From assembly GCA_032719365.1 (NCBI GenBank), contig CM064874.1:31234716-31298715 (forward strand): DNA of 64,000 nucleotides. Direction: 5' to 3'. Of this stretch, positions 9,868-23,280 are shown piece after piece. The DNA is from Prinsepia uniflora (taxonomy: Eukaryota > Streptophyta > Magnoliopsida > Rosales > Rosaceae). A program made the translations under genes and the position numbers. A model generated the notes under the pieces. It made no database searches. It saw only the letters and a list, made by a program, of their open reading frames with translations, and was not told the origin of the DNA. Each line of letters opens with the position of its first letter. The first letter of the stretch is position 1.

Positions 9868-12800
9868 ACCAATAACCTTATTCCACAACCACCTTGTGGA
9901 AAACATTTCGACCGAATACCATGTGTACACCTGTACACCCACTTACTGGGACAACACCAGTCTCGTCTGTACCTAGACATCCCATCACACTCATACGTCA
10001 TAACAACAACACTCGACCACCTCGAGTGGACATAATCACCTGATCTGCGATAAAATCGCTTAACCATTAAGCTGACTCCTTCAGCTAGATGGTTCTTTTC
10101 CATTGCCAATATATCCTTGCATTTGCTCCCATTGGGAGTCACCAATCTCATTTGTCAGTCCATGCTGACTCCACCAGTCAAACTGTCACCGATAAGCTTT
10201 ACCACCCTGGTAAGGCCCCAACCATCAGCCAGTCAGTGACAACACCACCTACTACATCACTCTCGATGTAGCGCAAGATCAACCACATGATCTCAATTCG
10301 CAGGGCAAGCCCAATCCTGCGACATATATTAATCTCAATGTCCATAATTGCCGACTCCCTCAGCGGACCAAGACGCTGGGAACTCACGGTGTGATCAAGT
10401 CACACAAGGCTACTCGTGGTTACTCAGACCACCAATTCACTCATCCTGAGTGTACGTATACCGTCAACTTACACAATCAAGTGGTGTAACTGGAACACAT
10501 TGAATACCAGCCCAGCAGTGATTACACGTCTCAATACTAGGGTTCCACTAGCCACCCATGGCTAAGAGCACCTGCTCAAACAATCACTGAACCCGACAAA
10601 ATCGCTCTGCACGGCGCACAGTATCCAATGTCCAGTCCACAATCACAACCAAACAATTGATATCGGAACCAAGCCGATTACCAACAGGTTTAATCACACA
10701 CCACGGGTACATCCCATGTATCGCCGTTAGGCACCACTCAGCCTAACCAGTATCAATCCTCGTACAACGTACCCTGTACGCACCTCAATCCATCAATCTG
10801 CCTATAACCACCCAGGTCATAGCCAAACACGTTCCAATAATGAAGTACCTTTGCCCAAACCAACATGAGACAAAACGAACTCTACCCATCATCTAGTTCC
10901 AATTCCGAATCCGAATCCGCAATTTCGTAAGAAATCCCGAATCCGAACCCAAACATCATATTTTTATTCCATGTCCAAATCCGAATCCGAAATCATTATT
11001 CCGTAAGCTAGCATTGGAATAATCATTCCGCACCCAAATCCAGTAATCCATTTTCGAGCTTCGCAATCGAATCCTGAATCGTCACCCAGAGATTCGATTC
11101 CAAAACCCAAAATCTCGTTTACGTCCACCAAGACGTAACAAAACCGAACCTATCAGTTGCCTGTCCGAAACACTCGATTGACTTCATAGGGAAGCCAATC
11201 CCAATATCCATACGTCAAAGGTTGACAAAATCCGTCCACATCGGAAACCTACTCAACCAAGTCACAAACCATATGGACTCCACTCCGAAAAGAAGTTCAG
11301 TCCCGTCATTTACGACTCATATACCAAGGTAAGAGTGATAAACTCTCCACCCATATGGATCATCAAGATCACGATCCAGATCCATCACTACGTCATCCGA
11401 CAAGTAACATCACGATCCTAGATCGTCACCATGCCCAAAGTCGACAACATCACCAATCAGATCCGCCTAGGATCCACATATGCCCACATAGCTAACAATC
11501 TATCTGAAAGCTGATCGTAGGGTCTTACACCCTCATTGAATTATTCGACAAATTTCCCTTGGTGGAAAGATGACCTCGCATTCCACCACCAAATCCAAAA
11601 TCGTACACAACTTCTTGTGTCCAATGACCCCAAGCTAAACATGGGTCCACCCACCAATACACGCTCAACGTACTGGTAGAAACAATCATCATCTGCCACG
11701 GCAGGAAATAAGATGTCAGCCCCAATGATTTCGGAATACCAATCAAAGATGCGGAAACGAGCACTCCTCTCGTCTCCCAATCACAACTCTCCCCGAATCG
11801 GGAGTTCCAACCATGTTGGAAACAGACATGCTCCCAGTAAGATGTCAAGTCCAACCACTAGACTGCCCACGTCCATACCACACTTGGACCACCACGTGTC
11901 CAAAATCAATTCATTACTCGGACCTCACGCCCGTCAATAATCATGTACGCACACACCCCGATTCCGAACGGAATATCCACAACTTGCCTGGATGTGCATA
12001 CTCAACTTCCTTCGTCTCACATCTCAAACTTTACAGGTTCAATCCTCAGGTTCCAAGTGATTCACAATCACAAAATCTCACATCAATACCACGAATGGTT
12101 TTCCACGACTTTTCCAATTTCAATAATTTCCTTGTACTCTCAGGGGATATAAGCAGTACACAATCTTACCAATCTCGGAGTTGACAACAACTCCCCAAAT
12201 CCACCAATACACATGACATAGGGAACATCATCCCTAGATTCCCCAAATTCCAATCATACCTTCTGATCCATTCCTCACATGTCATCATATATCTGTTGGG
12301 ACTTATCCCAACACGACACAACCAACACTGGATCCCATCCAGTCCATGACTCAACCACCACTGAGTCGCAGATACCAATCATATGTCCATTAGGACAGAG
12401 TCACACCCCAACTGGTGGCTCATCATCATCACAATCACCGACACCGGTACCAGCACCAGTGCTAGTACCAGCACCACGCACTATCTTCAACACTAGTATC
12501 CGCACACAGGCATCCATACTAGTATTGGCATAAAAGTACCACTATACAAACATCCATACATAGCACACGAACATCCACACTAGCACACGAACATCCATGC
12601 TAGCACACTGTGTGCAAAGTTGTTACCCTGGATCTCCGTTCATACCGAACGACGATCCCGTAACAGCACTCGTACCCCACGACTATGGGTACCCCCAATT
12701 TTGTCCATCGGCACGTCAGGATAATGGACGTTCCCTGAACATCCCCTGATCCCCAAGTGTTAAAACCACACTAATTACCCTCGATAGCCAATTATCTTGA

Positions 12801-13545
12801 CACAACTGTCGATCAACAGTCATCGTTGTCAAGATCCGTATCCACACATCACACTACCATTCGATCCCACACGGAAATCCACATCATATCTCGTAACCGC
12901 ATCTGTGGATCGAACCCATAAGACTCACTAGAGTCATCCACATGGTCATCCACGACCTCAGCCGCTCGTCGCAGCACAAGTTCTCATTTAAAGTTCACTT
13001 TTCCAGTCCATCCATTATGAATTAGGGTTCCAAAATCACACCCTAGGGTTCCACCGAACCCAACTGCCTTCTGCAGTAAAATCCACAACCTGACCGACCC
13101 CGCGGTCCTGACATCGCATAGACGTCCAATCCAATCCAATCGTCAACTCCACGTGGGTTCCATCGTGGGTTCCACCACGAAGGTCATCGGCTAACTCCGA
13201 TGCACCAACACCCCGTACACTAGCCAACACTACTAGGGTCCAAAACTTAGACCAATACTCAACTGAGTTTCGCATTTCCATAACATGATTCAAATGGGGT
13301 TCCCTGAACCCGGCTGTGCCTAGTAGCACAACCGTCCATCATCACGTGACCAAACCGACGGTCCCACATTACAAGTTAATCGTATACAACCCCACTTGGG
13401 TTGAATCGCATCAATGCACGGTGTATCGGGCCAAACACACCCAATCCACTACTCAAACCCAACACTATCTGTCAGGTTGACAACGGAACTGCAGCCCAAA
13501 GAGACATCACACCCTCGTCCTTCGCGCACAAAAGAGCAAAACCGG

Positions 13546-13556
13546 CTCTGATACCA
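13546..13556 (-). promoter_or_regulatory. Primer-binding site (initiator tRNA-Met)
   Basis: Minus strand TGGTATCAGAG two bases from LTR B, identical to the site beside LTR A. Confidence 0.85.
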
Positions 13557-13558
13557 CT

Positions 13559-16412
13559 TGACACGACCCATCCCAATCCTCCTGGGATTACCATGGAATG
13601 TGTCATGCTTCCGTCTGACAAGAGGTGTCAGACAAGGGATAACCTGTTGCCACTGCCCAACCGGGCTTCCAGAGTGCGTAAGGATCGATGGAGGAGGTGT
13701 ATGATGTCCCAGTCTCTGCTGCAATCGCATCCGGAATCAACCTGAAGGGCATTAAAAACAAAAGCTGTGAGTGGACGAAAATAAACAAGTCTGTTTAAAA
13801 CATTTATAAGACATTTATGCCCCTCAGTAAAAGCATATGCATGCACCAAAAACCAATAATCCCATATTTATTTAGAAATAACCATTAGGGCCTTAGCCCG
13901 GAAACCAAAGCATAGTTTCAAATCCCAAAAGTCAATCCAAGAGTTATCTCATAAATTCAGTAATGTTCATTTATTATTTTTCCATCTCCGGCATCCCCGA
14001 TGCCTAGCGTCCTAGACGCTTGACGTTCCAGACGTCATATCTCACGGTATTAAGCAACGCGTGCTGCCCGGGGTCTCACCAGGTCCATATCTCTGACATC
14101 CCCGATGTCTGACGTCCATGACATCCAGCAATCCTGCTCCTGGATCACTATACGGTCCGGTAGCTCCGTACAATGAGCCCTCGTAGGCAATGCACCGTGA
14201 CTTCTCCAGTGTCCCCGACACTTAGAGGAGACCAGGATATATATATCCTCATATCGAGATGGTTTTATGGAACACATTTTATTATTCATTTCCAAAATAT
14301 CACAAGGGCCCTGCCCCGAATTTCCATAAAACCGTCATAAGTCCAAATAGTTGATTCAAATCCGAAATCGTTTATTCAATTCCATTTTAGGGTCCCCGAC
14401 CCGAAATCACATATATAAATCAACTGGGCCCCTGGCCCGATTTCATAAGTCAACTGGGCCCCTGGCCCGATTCATAAGTTAACTGGGCCCCTGGCCCGAT
14501 TCATTTTATCAAATTCGTAACCGTTTCATGAAATCATATCCAACCACATTTATGGAAATCGGTGCAAATCCAGAAAACCTCAATTTTCGTGCAAACACGT
14601 AAATCACCTCGAAATGCGTGAAACCATTTAAATTCACCGATATCCAAAATAAATCATTTAATCACAATTATAACAATCATGAAACAGTTATGCATGCATC
14701 GAATTTATAAAACCAATGTCCACTCACAGACCGTTTAACCGAGCGCCTCGATACGCGTGCCATAGGCCTTCCCGGGCCACACCACTATCACCGGGACTCC
14801 CAATCCTGTCTGAATCACATTAGAGGATTACTAACCTCATCATTAACATCCTATTCAAGTCCCGTAATTTTTCCGAATTTTTAAGTATTTTTAAACTGAT
14901 TTAAAACCATCGGACAACCCGAACAATGTCGAGACGGGATCCGAATGACACGAAACCAACGCCAAAATGTTCGTTACATTGTATAGGACAAAAGTCAGGT
15001 TAACCTCACCTCGAGATTCGTGCCCACGCACCGTCACGCGCCGCCGTGAGTGGCTGCGCGTGAAAGCCACACGTCTGCTACAGTGATTGCTACAGTCACC
15101 ATCTTCACCCGTGTGTCTGGTAAACGGGTCTGATTACCCGCGATCTGACCCGGCCAGATAACCATCAATTCGACCTTGATTCCATCCGTTCTTGATCCTA
15201 AGACAATCATTAACCAACCAATTTCAGTTCTGTGACATCGATTAATAACAATCAAACCATATTCGTGCCACCAACCCGTGATCACCCAAAACGGGTCGAT
15301 CACCAAAACTCCACAAATCCTCAACCATTGTCAACTTAACTTCACAGGAAGCTTATAAGGATTAATATGAACCAATTCGCATGATTAATTGAACACGACG
15401 TTACCTCAATCACCACGACTCAAGCTTGAGTTTTTCGGCCGTCCACCTCGTCCGTCCACGGCCCTAGAAGCCCCAAAGCTTGCCCCATTTGATCTGGTTC
15501 GACTCGTTGAGGTTCCAGAAAGCTCAATCCATCATCAATTAGGCTTGGGCTGGCCTAAAACTAGAAGTTCGAATTTGAATTTCACAAAAACCAGTTTCGG
15601 GTTTTTGAGCCTTCCTCCACCATTTCCACTTCATTCCTTCCATTCTCAATCTCAGAGTGAACCTCTCGACTCACACTCCATTCTATCGATCTAAATCAGT
15701 CCCTAAAAGCACCCAAAACCGTCCTCAATCCATTGTGTAATGTTCCCTGCACTGACCCGAAAACAATAATAAAACCAGTGTCCATGTTAAGCACTCAATT
15801 GCCAGCTCCCCACATGTGCAATCACACCTCAAACTGTCCCAATTCAGTCCATAAATTGATAAACAATCCATGGGATCGATCGCACAAAACACCCCATTTT
15901 CACGGCTGTTTCAATCAAACAGTGCCCCCGTGAGAAATTACAATTCTGCCCCTATGCAGAAAATTACCAAAATGCCCCTCACGCATCCTGACCCGTAACT
16001 CGGTCATACGGACTCCGATTGATGCGTGCCACCTGTCTACTGACTCAGAGCATCGAGACCTTCCTAACGGTCCTCGGTCCTCGGCCATCGGACCTCCTGA
16101 TCAAAAAGTCAACATTTCCCCTTATATCGTCCAAATTACGAAAACGCCCCTGAACTTCCGTACATCATAACTTTCACCGCGGACGTCGTAATCGAACGTG
16201 CCACCTGTCTATGAACTCGTGACGTCCCAAACTATGTCACGGTCATTGGTCAAAGTCCATTTGACCGTCCGAATTAAAAGTCAACGTTTTGCCCACGCCC
16301 AGGGGCAAAACGGTCATTTTGCACAATTCGTCCGAAATCGTTCAATTAATCCCAGATTAGTAAATCATAATTAAATATTATTAAATCCCGATATTCGGGA
16401 CGGGTCGTTACA
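13559..16412 (-). repeat. LTR B of the LARD-like array
   Basis: 2854 bp, the same length as LTR A and differing by scattered substitutions. It is flanked by PBS (13546-13556) and PPT (16413-16425), so it is shared by two units. Confidence 0.9.
13888..14497 (-). repeat. Hairpin string in LTR B
   Basis: Equivalent of 7308-7917. All stems listed there are retained except GACGTC/GACGTC, which reads GACGTC/GACATC here (14111-14125). The third GGGCC/GGCCC loop is CCT where LTR A has TCT. Confidence 0.75.
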
Positions 16413-16447
16413 ACCTTCCCTCCTTAAAGAATTTCGTCCTCGAAATT
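16413..16447 (-). promoter_or_regulatory. Polypurine tract and pol-end signature
   Basis: Identical to the tract at 9833-9867 and directly abutting LTR B. Confidence 0.8.
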
Positions 16448-19400
16448 ACCAATAACCTTATTCCACAACCACCTTGTGGAAAACATTTCGACCGAATACC
16501 ATGTGTACACCTGTACACCCACTTACTGGGACAACACCAGTCTCGTCTGTACCTAGACATCCCATCACAGTCATACGTCATAACAACAACACTCGACCAC
16601 CTCGAGTGGACATAATCACCTGATCTGCGATAAAATCGCTTAACCATTAAGCTGACTCCTTCAGCTAGATGGTTCTTTTCCATTGCCAATATATCCTTGC
16701 ATTTGCTCCCATTGGGAGTCACCAATCTCATTTGTCAGTCCATGCTGACTCCACCAGTCAAACTGTCACCGATAAGCTTTACCACCCTGGTAAGGCCCCA
16801 ACCATCAGCCAGTCAGTGACAACACCACCTACTACATCACTCTCGATGTAGCGCAAGATCAACCACATGATCTCAATTCGCAGGGCAAGCCCAATCCTGC
16901 GACATATATTAATCTCAATGTCCATAATTGCCGACTCCCTCAGCGGACCAAGACGCTGGGAACTCACGGTGTGATCAAGTCACACAAGGCTACTCGTGGT
17001 TACTCAGACCACCAATTCACTCATCCTGAGTGTACGTATACCGTCAACTTACACAATCAAGTGGTGTAACTGGAACACATTGAATACCAGCCCAGCAGTG
17101 ATTACACGTCTCAATACTAGGGTTCCACTAGCCACCCATGGCTAAGAGCACCTGCTCAAACAATCACTGAACCCGACAAAATCGCTCTACACGGCGCACA
17201 GTATCCAATGTCCAGTCCACAATCACAACCAAACAATTGATATCGGAACCAAGCCGATTACCAACAGGTTTAATCACACACCACGGGTACATCCCATGTA
17301 CCGCCGTTAGGCACCACTCAGCCTAACCAGTATCAATCCTCGTACAACGTACCCTGTACGCACCTCAATCCATCAATCTGCTTATAACCACCCAGGTCAT
17401 AGCCAAACACGTTCCAATAATGAAGTACCTTTGCCCAAACCAACATGAGACAAAACGAACTCTACCCATCATCTAGTTCCAATTCCGAATCCGAATCCGC
17501 AATTTCGTAAGAAATCCCGAATCCGAACCCAAACATCATATTTTTATTCCATGTCCAAATCCGAATCCGAAATCATTATTCCGTAAGCTAGCATTGGAAT
17601 AATCATTCCGCACCCAAATCCAGTAATCCATTTTCGAGCTTCGCAATCGAATCCTGAATCGTCACCCAGAGATTCGATTCCAAAACCCAAAATCTCGTTT
17701 ACGTCCACCAAGACGTAACAAAACCGAACCTATCGGTTGCCTGTCCGAAACACTCGATTGACTTCATAGGGAAGCCAATCCCAATATCCATACGTCAAAG
17801 GTTGACAAAATCCGTCCACATCGGAAACCTACTCAACCAAGTCACAAACCATATGGACTCCACTCCGAAAAGAAGTTCAGTCCCGTCATTTACCACTCAT
17901 ATACCAAGGTAAGAGTGATAAACTCTCCACCCATATGGATCATCAAGATCACGATCCAGATCCATCACTACGTCATCCGACAAGTAACATCACGATCCTA
18001 GATCGTCACCATGCCCAAAGTCGACAACATCACCAATCAGATCCGCCTAGGATTCACATATGCCCACATAGCTAACAATCTATCTGAAAGCTGATCGTAG
18101 GGTCTTACACCCTCATTGAATTATTCGACAAATTTCCCTTGGTGGAAAGATTACCTCGCATTCCACCACCAAATCCAAAATCGTACACAACTTCTTGTGT
18201 CCAATGACCCCAAGCTAAACATGGGTCCACCCACCAATACACGCTCAACGTACTGGTAGAAACAATCATCATCTGCCACGGCAGGAAATAAGATGTCAGC
18301 CCCAATGATTTCGGAATACCAATCAAAGATGCGGAAACGAGCACTCCTCTCGTCTCCCAATCACAACTCTGCCCGAATCGGGAGTTCCAACCATGTTGGA
18401 AACAGACATGCTCCCAGTAAGATGTCAAGTCCAACCACTGGACTGCCCACGTCCATACCACACTTGGACCACCACGTGTCCAAAATCAATTCATTACTCG
18501 GACCTCACGCCCGTCAATAATCATGTACGCACACACCCCGATTCCGAACGGAATATCCACAACTTGCCTGGATGTGCATACTCAACTTCCTTCGTCTCAC
18601 ATCTCAAACTTTACAGGTTCAATCCTCAGGTTCCAAGTGATTCACAATCACAAAATCTCACCACGAATGGTTTTCCACGACTTTTCCAATTTCAATAATT
18701 TCCTTGTACTCTCAGGGGATATAAGCAGTACACAATCTTACCAATCTCGGAGTTGACAACAACTCCCCAAATCCACCAATACACATGACATAGGGAACAT
18801 CATCCCTAGATTCCCCAAATTCCAATCATACCTTCTGATCCATTCCTCACATGTCATCATATATCTGTTGGGACTTATCCCAACACGACACAACCTACAC
18901 TGGATCCCATCCAGTCCATGACTCAACCACCACTGAGTCGCAGATACCAATCATATGTCCATCAGGACAGAGTCACACCCCAACTGGTGGCTCATCATCA
19001 TCACAATCACCGACACCGGTACCAGCACCAGTGCTAGTACCAGCACCACGCACTATCTTCAACACTAGTATCCGCACACAGGCATCCATACTAGTATTGG
19101 CATAAAAGTACCACTATACCAACATCCATACATAGCACACGAACATCCACACTAGCACACGAACATCCATGCTAGCACACTGTGTGCAAAGTTGTTACCC
19201 TGGATCTCCGTTCATACCGAACGACGATCCCGTAACAGCACTCGTACCCCACGACTATGGGTACCCCCAATTTTTTCCATCGGCACGTCAGGATAATGGA
19301 CGTTCCCTGAACATCCCCTGATCCCCAAGTGTTAAAACCACACTAATTACCCTCGATAGCCAATTATCTTGACACAACTGTCGATCAACAGTCATCGCTG

Positions 19401-20117
19401 TCAAGATCCGTATCCACACATCACACTACCATTCGATCCCACACGGAAATCCACATCATATCTCGTAACCGCATCTGTGGATCGAACCCATAAGACTCAC
19501 TAGAGTCATCCACATGGTCATCCACGACCTCAGCCGCTCGTCGCAGCACAAGTTCTCATTTAAAGTTCACTTATCCAGTCCATCCATTATGAATTAGGGT
19601 TCCAAAATCACACCCTAGGGTTCCACCGAACCCAACTGCCTTCTGCAGTAAAATCCACAACCTGACCGACCCCGCGGTCCTGACATCGCATAGACGTCCA
19701 ATCCAATCCAATCGTCAACTCCACGTGGGTTCCATCGTGGGTTCCACCACGAAGGTCATCGGCTAACTCCGATGCACCAACAACCCGTACACTAGCCAAC
19801 ACTACTAGGGTCCAAAACTTAGACCAATACTCAACTGAGTTTCGCATTTCCATAACATGATTCAAATGGGGTTCCCTGAACCCGGCTGTGCCCAGTAGCA
19901 CAACCGTCCATCATCACGTGACCGAACCGACGGTCCCACATTACAAGTTAATCGTATACAACCCCACTTGGGTTGAATCGCATCAATGCACGGCGTATCG
20001 GGCCAAACACACCCAATCCACTACTCAAACCCAACACTATCTATCAGGTTGACAACGGAACTGCAGCCCCAAGAGAGATCACACCCTCGTCCTTCGCGCA
20101 CAAAAGATCAAAACCGG

Positions 20118-20128
20118 CTCTGATACCA
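20118..20128 (-). promoter_or_regulatory. Primer-binding site (initiator tRNA-Met)
   Basis: Minus strand TGGTATCAGAG two bases from LTR C. Confidence 0.85.
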
Positions 20129-20130
20129 CT

Positions 20131-22943
20131 TGACACGACCCATCCCAATCCCCCCGGGATTACCATGGAATGTGTCATGCTCCCGTCTGACAAGAGTTGT
20201 TAGACAAGGGATAACCTGTTGCCACTGCCCAACCGGGCTTCCAGAGTGCGTAAGGATCGATGGAGGAGGTGTATGATGTCCCAGTCTCTGCTGCAGTCGC
20301 ATCCGGAATCAACCTGAAGGGCATTAAAAACAAAAGCTGTGAGTGGACGAAAATAAACAAGTCTGTTTAAAACATTTATAAGACATTTATGCCCCTCGGT
20401 AAAAGCATATGCATGCACCAAAAACCAATAATCCCATATTTATTTAGAAATAACCATTAGGGCCTTAGCCCGGAAACCAAAGCATAGTTTCAAATCCCAA
20501 AAGTCAATCCAAGAGTTATCTCATAAATTCAGTAATGTTCATTTATTATTTTTCCATCTTCGGCATCCCCGATGCCTAGCGTCCTAGACGCTTGACGTTC
20601 CAGACGTCATATCACACGGTATTAAGCAACGCGTGCTGCCCGGGGTCTCACCGTGTCCATATCTCTGACATCCCCGATGTCTGACGTCCATGACGTCCAG
20701 CAATCCTGCTCCTGGATCACTATACGGTCCGGTAGCTCCGTACAATGAGCCCTCGTAGGCAATGCACCGTGACTTTTCCAGTGTCCCCGACACTTGGAGG
20801 AGACCAGGATATATATATATCCTTATATCGAGATGGTTTTATGGAACACATTTTATTATTCATTTCCAAAATATCACAAGGGCCCTGCCCCGAATTTCCA
20901 TAAAACCGTCATAAGTCCAAATAGTTGATTCAAATCCGAAATCGTTTATTCAATTCCATTTTAGGGTCCCCGACCCGAAATCACATATATAAATCAACTG
21001 GGCCCCTGGCCCGATTTCATAAGTCAACTGGGCCCCTGGCCCGATTCATAAGTTAACTGGGCCCCTGGCCCGATTCATTTTATCAAATCCATAACCGTTT
21101 CATGAAATCATATCCAACCACATTTATGGAAATCGGTGCAAATCCAGAAAACCTCAATTTTCGTGCAAACACGTAAATCACCTCGAAATGCGTGAAATCA
21201 TTTAAATTCACCGATATCCAAAATAAATCATTTAATCACAATTATAACAATCATGAAACAGTTATGCATGCATCGAATTTATAAAACCAATGTCCACTCA
21301 CAGACCGTTTAACCGAGCGCCTCGATACGCGTGCCATAGGCCTTCCCGGGCAAAATCACATTAGAGGATTACTAACCTCATCATTAACATCCTATTCAAG
21401 TCCCGTAATTTTCCCGAATTTTTAAGTATTTTTAAACTGGATTTAAAACCTTCGGACATCCCGAACCATGTCTAGACGGGATCCGAATGACACGAAACCA
21501 ACGCCAAAATGTTCGTTACATTGTATAGGACAAAAGTCATGTTGACCTCACCTCGAGATTCGTGCCCACGCGCCGCCGTAAGTGGCTGCGCGTGAAAGCC
21601 ACGCGCCTGCTACAGTGACTGCTACAGTCACCATCTTCACCCGTGTGTCTGGTAAACGGGTCTGATTACCCGCGATCTGACCCAGCCAGATACCCATCAA
21701 TTCGACCTTGATTCCATCCGTTCTTGATCCTAAGACAATCATTAACCAACCAATTTCAGTTCTGTGACATCGATTAATAACAATCAAACCATATTCGTGC
21801 CACAAACCCGTGATCACCCAAAACGGGTCGATCACCAAAACTCCACAAATCCTCAACCATTGTCAAATTAACTTCACAGGAAGCTTATAAGGATTAATAT
21901 GAACCAATTCGCATGATTAATTGAACACGACGTTACCTCAATCACCACGACTCAAGCTTGAGTTTTCCGGCCGTCCACCTCGTCCGTCCACGGCCCTAGA
22001 AGCCCCAAAGCTTGCCCTATTTGATCTAGTTCGACTCGTTGAGGTTCCAGAAAGCTCAATCCATCATCAATTAGGCTTGGGCTGGCCTAAAACTAGAAGT
22101 TCGAATTCGAATTTCACAAAAACCAGTTTCGGGTTTTTGAGCCTTCCTCCACCATTTCCACTCCATTCCTTCCATTCTCAATCTCAGAGTGAACCTCTCG
22201 ACTCACACTCCATTCTATCGATCTAAATCAGTCCCTAAAAGCACCCAAAACCGTCCTCAATCCACTGTGTAATGTTCCCTGCACTGACCCGAAAACAATA
22301 ATAAAACCAGTGTCCATGTTAAGCACTCAATTGCCAGCTCCCCACATGTGCAATCACACCTCAAACTGTCCCAATTCAGTCCATAAATTGATAAACAATC
22401 CATGGGATCGATCGCACAAAACACCCCACTTTCATGGCTGTTTCAATCAAACAGTGCCCCCGTGAGAAATTACAATTCTGCCCCTATGCAGAAAATTACC
22501 AAAATGCCCCTCACGCATCCTGACCCGTAACTCGGTCATACGGACTCCGATTGATGCGTGCTGCCTGTCTACGGACTCAGAGCATCGAGACCTTCCTAAC
22601 GGTCCTCGGTCCTCGGCCATCGGACCTCCCGATCAAAAAGTCAACATTTCCCCTTATATCGTCCAAATTACGAAAACGCCCCTGAACTTCCGTATATCAT
22701 AACTTTCACCGCGGACGTCGGAATCGAACGTGCCACCTGTCTATGAACTCGTGACGTCCCAAACTACGTCCCGGTCATTGGTCAAAGTCCATTTAACCGT
22801 CCAAATTAAAAGTCAACGTTTTGCCCACGCCCAGGGGCAAAACGGTCATTTTGCACAATTCGTTCGAAATCGCTCAATTAATCCCAGATTAGTAAATCAT
22901 AATTAAATATTATTAAATCCCGATATTCGGGACGGTCGTTACA
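20131..22943 (-). repeat. LTR C, outer 5' LTR of the LARD-like array
   Basis: 2813 bp. Shorter than A and B mainly through a deletion near 21350 between CCGGG repeats and a second near 21568. The TA palindrome is expanded by one TA. It ends at 22943 next to the GTATT duplication, so it is the outer boundary of the array. Confidence 0.9.
20460..21071 (-). repeat. Hairpin string in LTR C
   Basis: Third copy of the 7308-7917 module, with the stems kept and the TA-rich palindrome lengthened. Confidence 0.75.
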
Positions 22944-22948
22944 GTATT

Positions 22949-23280
22949 GGGCTTAATTCCTAAGTATGGTTCTTTTGGATAAATGGTTTTTGAATGCATG
23001 CATGCTTTTTAGTGAAGGGTACAAATGTTCTTATAAAATGTTTTTATAAACAATTTGTTTTGTTCGCTCACAGCTTTTAAATGTTTTGACTGCCCTTCAG
23101 GTTGACAGCAGATGTGGACTGTAGCAGAGACCGAGATATCACATTGCTCCTTCGGATCCTGGCGTACTCTGATAGCCCGAGACGGAAAAGGTTGGAAATT
23201 TCCCTTGTCTGACACTTCGTGTCAGATGGGAGCAGGGTCGTCCCGCTTTAATCCCTGGGGGATTGGGACGGGTCCTTTCA
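22949..23280 (+). repeat. LTR1 of X, right part
   Basis: Resumes exactly where LTR1 broke at 5725, as shown by the uninterrupted LTR3 sequence near 43610. It contains the second module boundary GTTCGCTCACAG, a stem-loop GTCTGACAC-TTC-GTGTCAGAT (23207-23227), and the terminal GGGACGGGTCCTTTCA. Confidence 0.85.

Larger units (their letters stand above)
9833..13558 (-). repeat. LARD-like internal region between LTRs A and B
   Basis: 3726 bp from PBS (13546-13556) to PPT (9833-9845). No gag, protease, RT, RNase H or integrase motif was found on either strand; the longest ORFs (about 120 codons) are low-complexity or shadows. The sequence is nevertheless closely conserved with the 16413-20130 copy and recognisably related to internal region 2 of X (for example 12421-12540 against 38500-38600 in opposite orientation). 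Conserved non-coding internal DNA is the hallmark of LARD elements. Confidence 0.8.
16413..20130 (-). repeat. LARD-like internal region between LTRs B and C
   Basis: 3718 bp. It differs from the 9833-13558 copy by scattered substitutions and one 8-base deletion near 18660 (the other copy reads CACATCAATACCACG near 12080), which accounts for the length difference. No coding domains. Confidence 0.85.
5726..22943 (-). mobile_element. Minus-strand LARD-like tandem array nested in LTR1 of X
   Basis: 17,218 bp flanked by GTATT (5721-5725 and 22944-22948). In minus-strand order: LTR C (22943-20131), internal (20130-16413), LTR B (16412-13559), internal (13558-9833), LTR A (9832-6979), partial internal (6978-5957), LTR fragment D (5956-5726). 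Each full LTR starts TGTAACGACC and ends GTCGTGTCA, is followed by a tRNA-Met PBS, and LTRs A and B are preceded by a PPT. Copies repeat with a period of 6580 bp (A to B) and 6572 bp (B to C) and differ at few sites in the stretches compared. No coding capacity is recognisable, so the unit is LARD-like (LTR about 2.85 kb, internal about 3.72 kb). Confidence 0.9.

Noticed and set aside
11525..11854. Overlapping minus-strand ORFs repeated at 18105-18461
   Set aside because: Two frames are open over the same DNA in both copies and neither shows a gag, pol or cellular motif. Treated as chance ORFs in LARD-like internal DNA.
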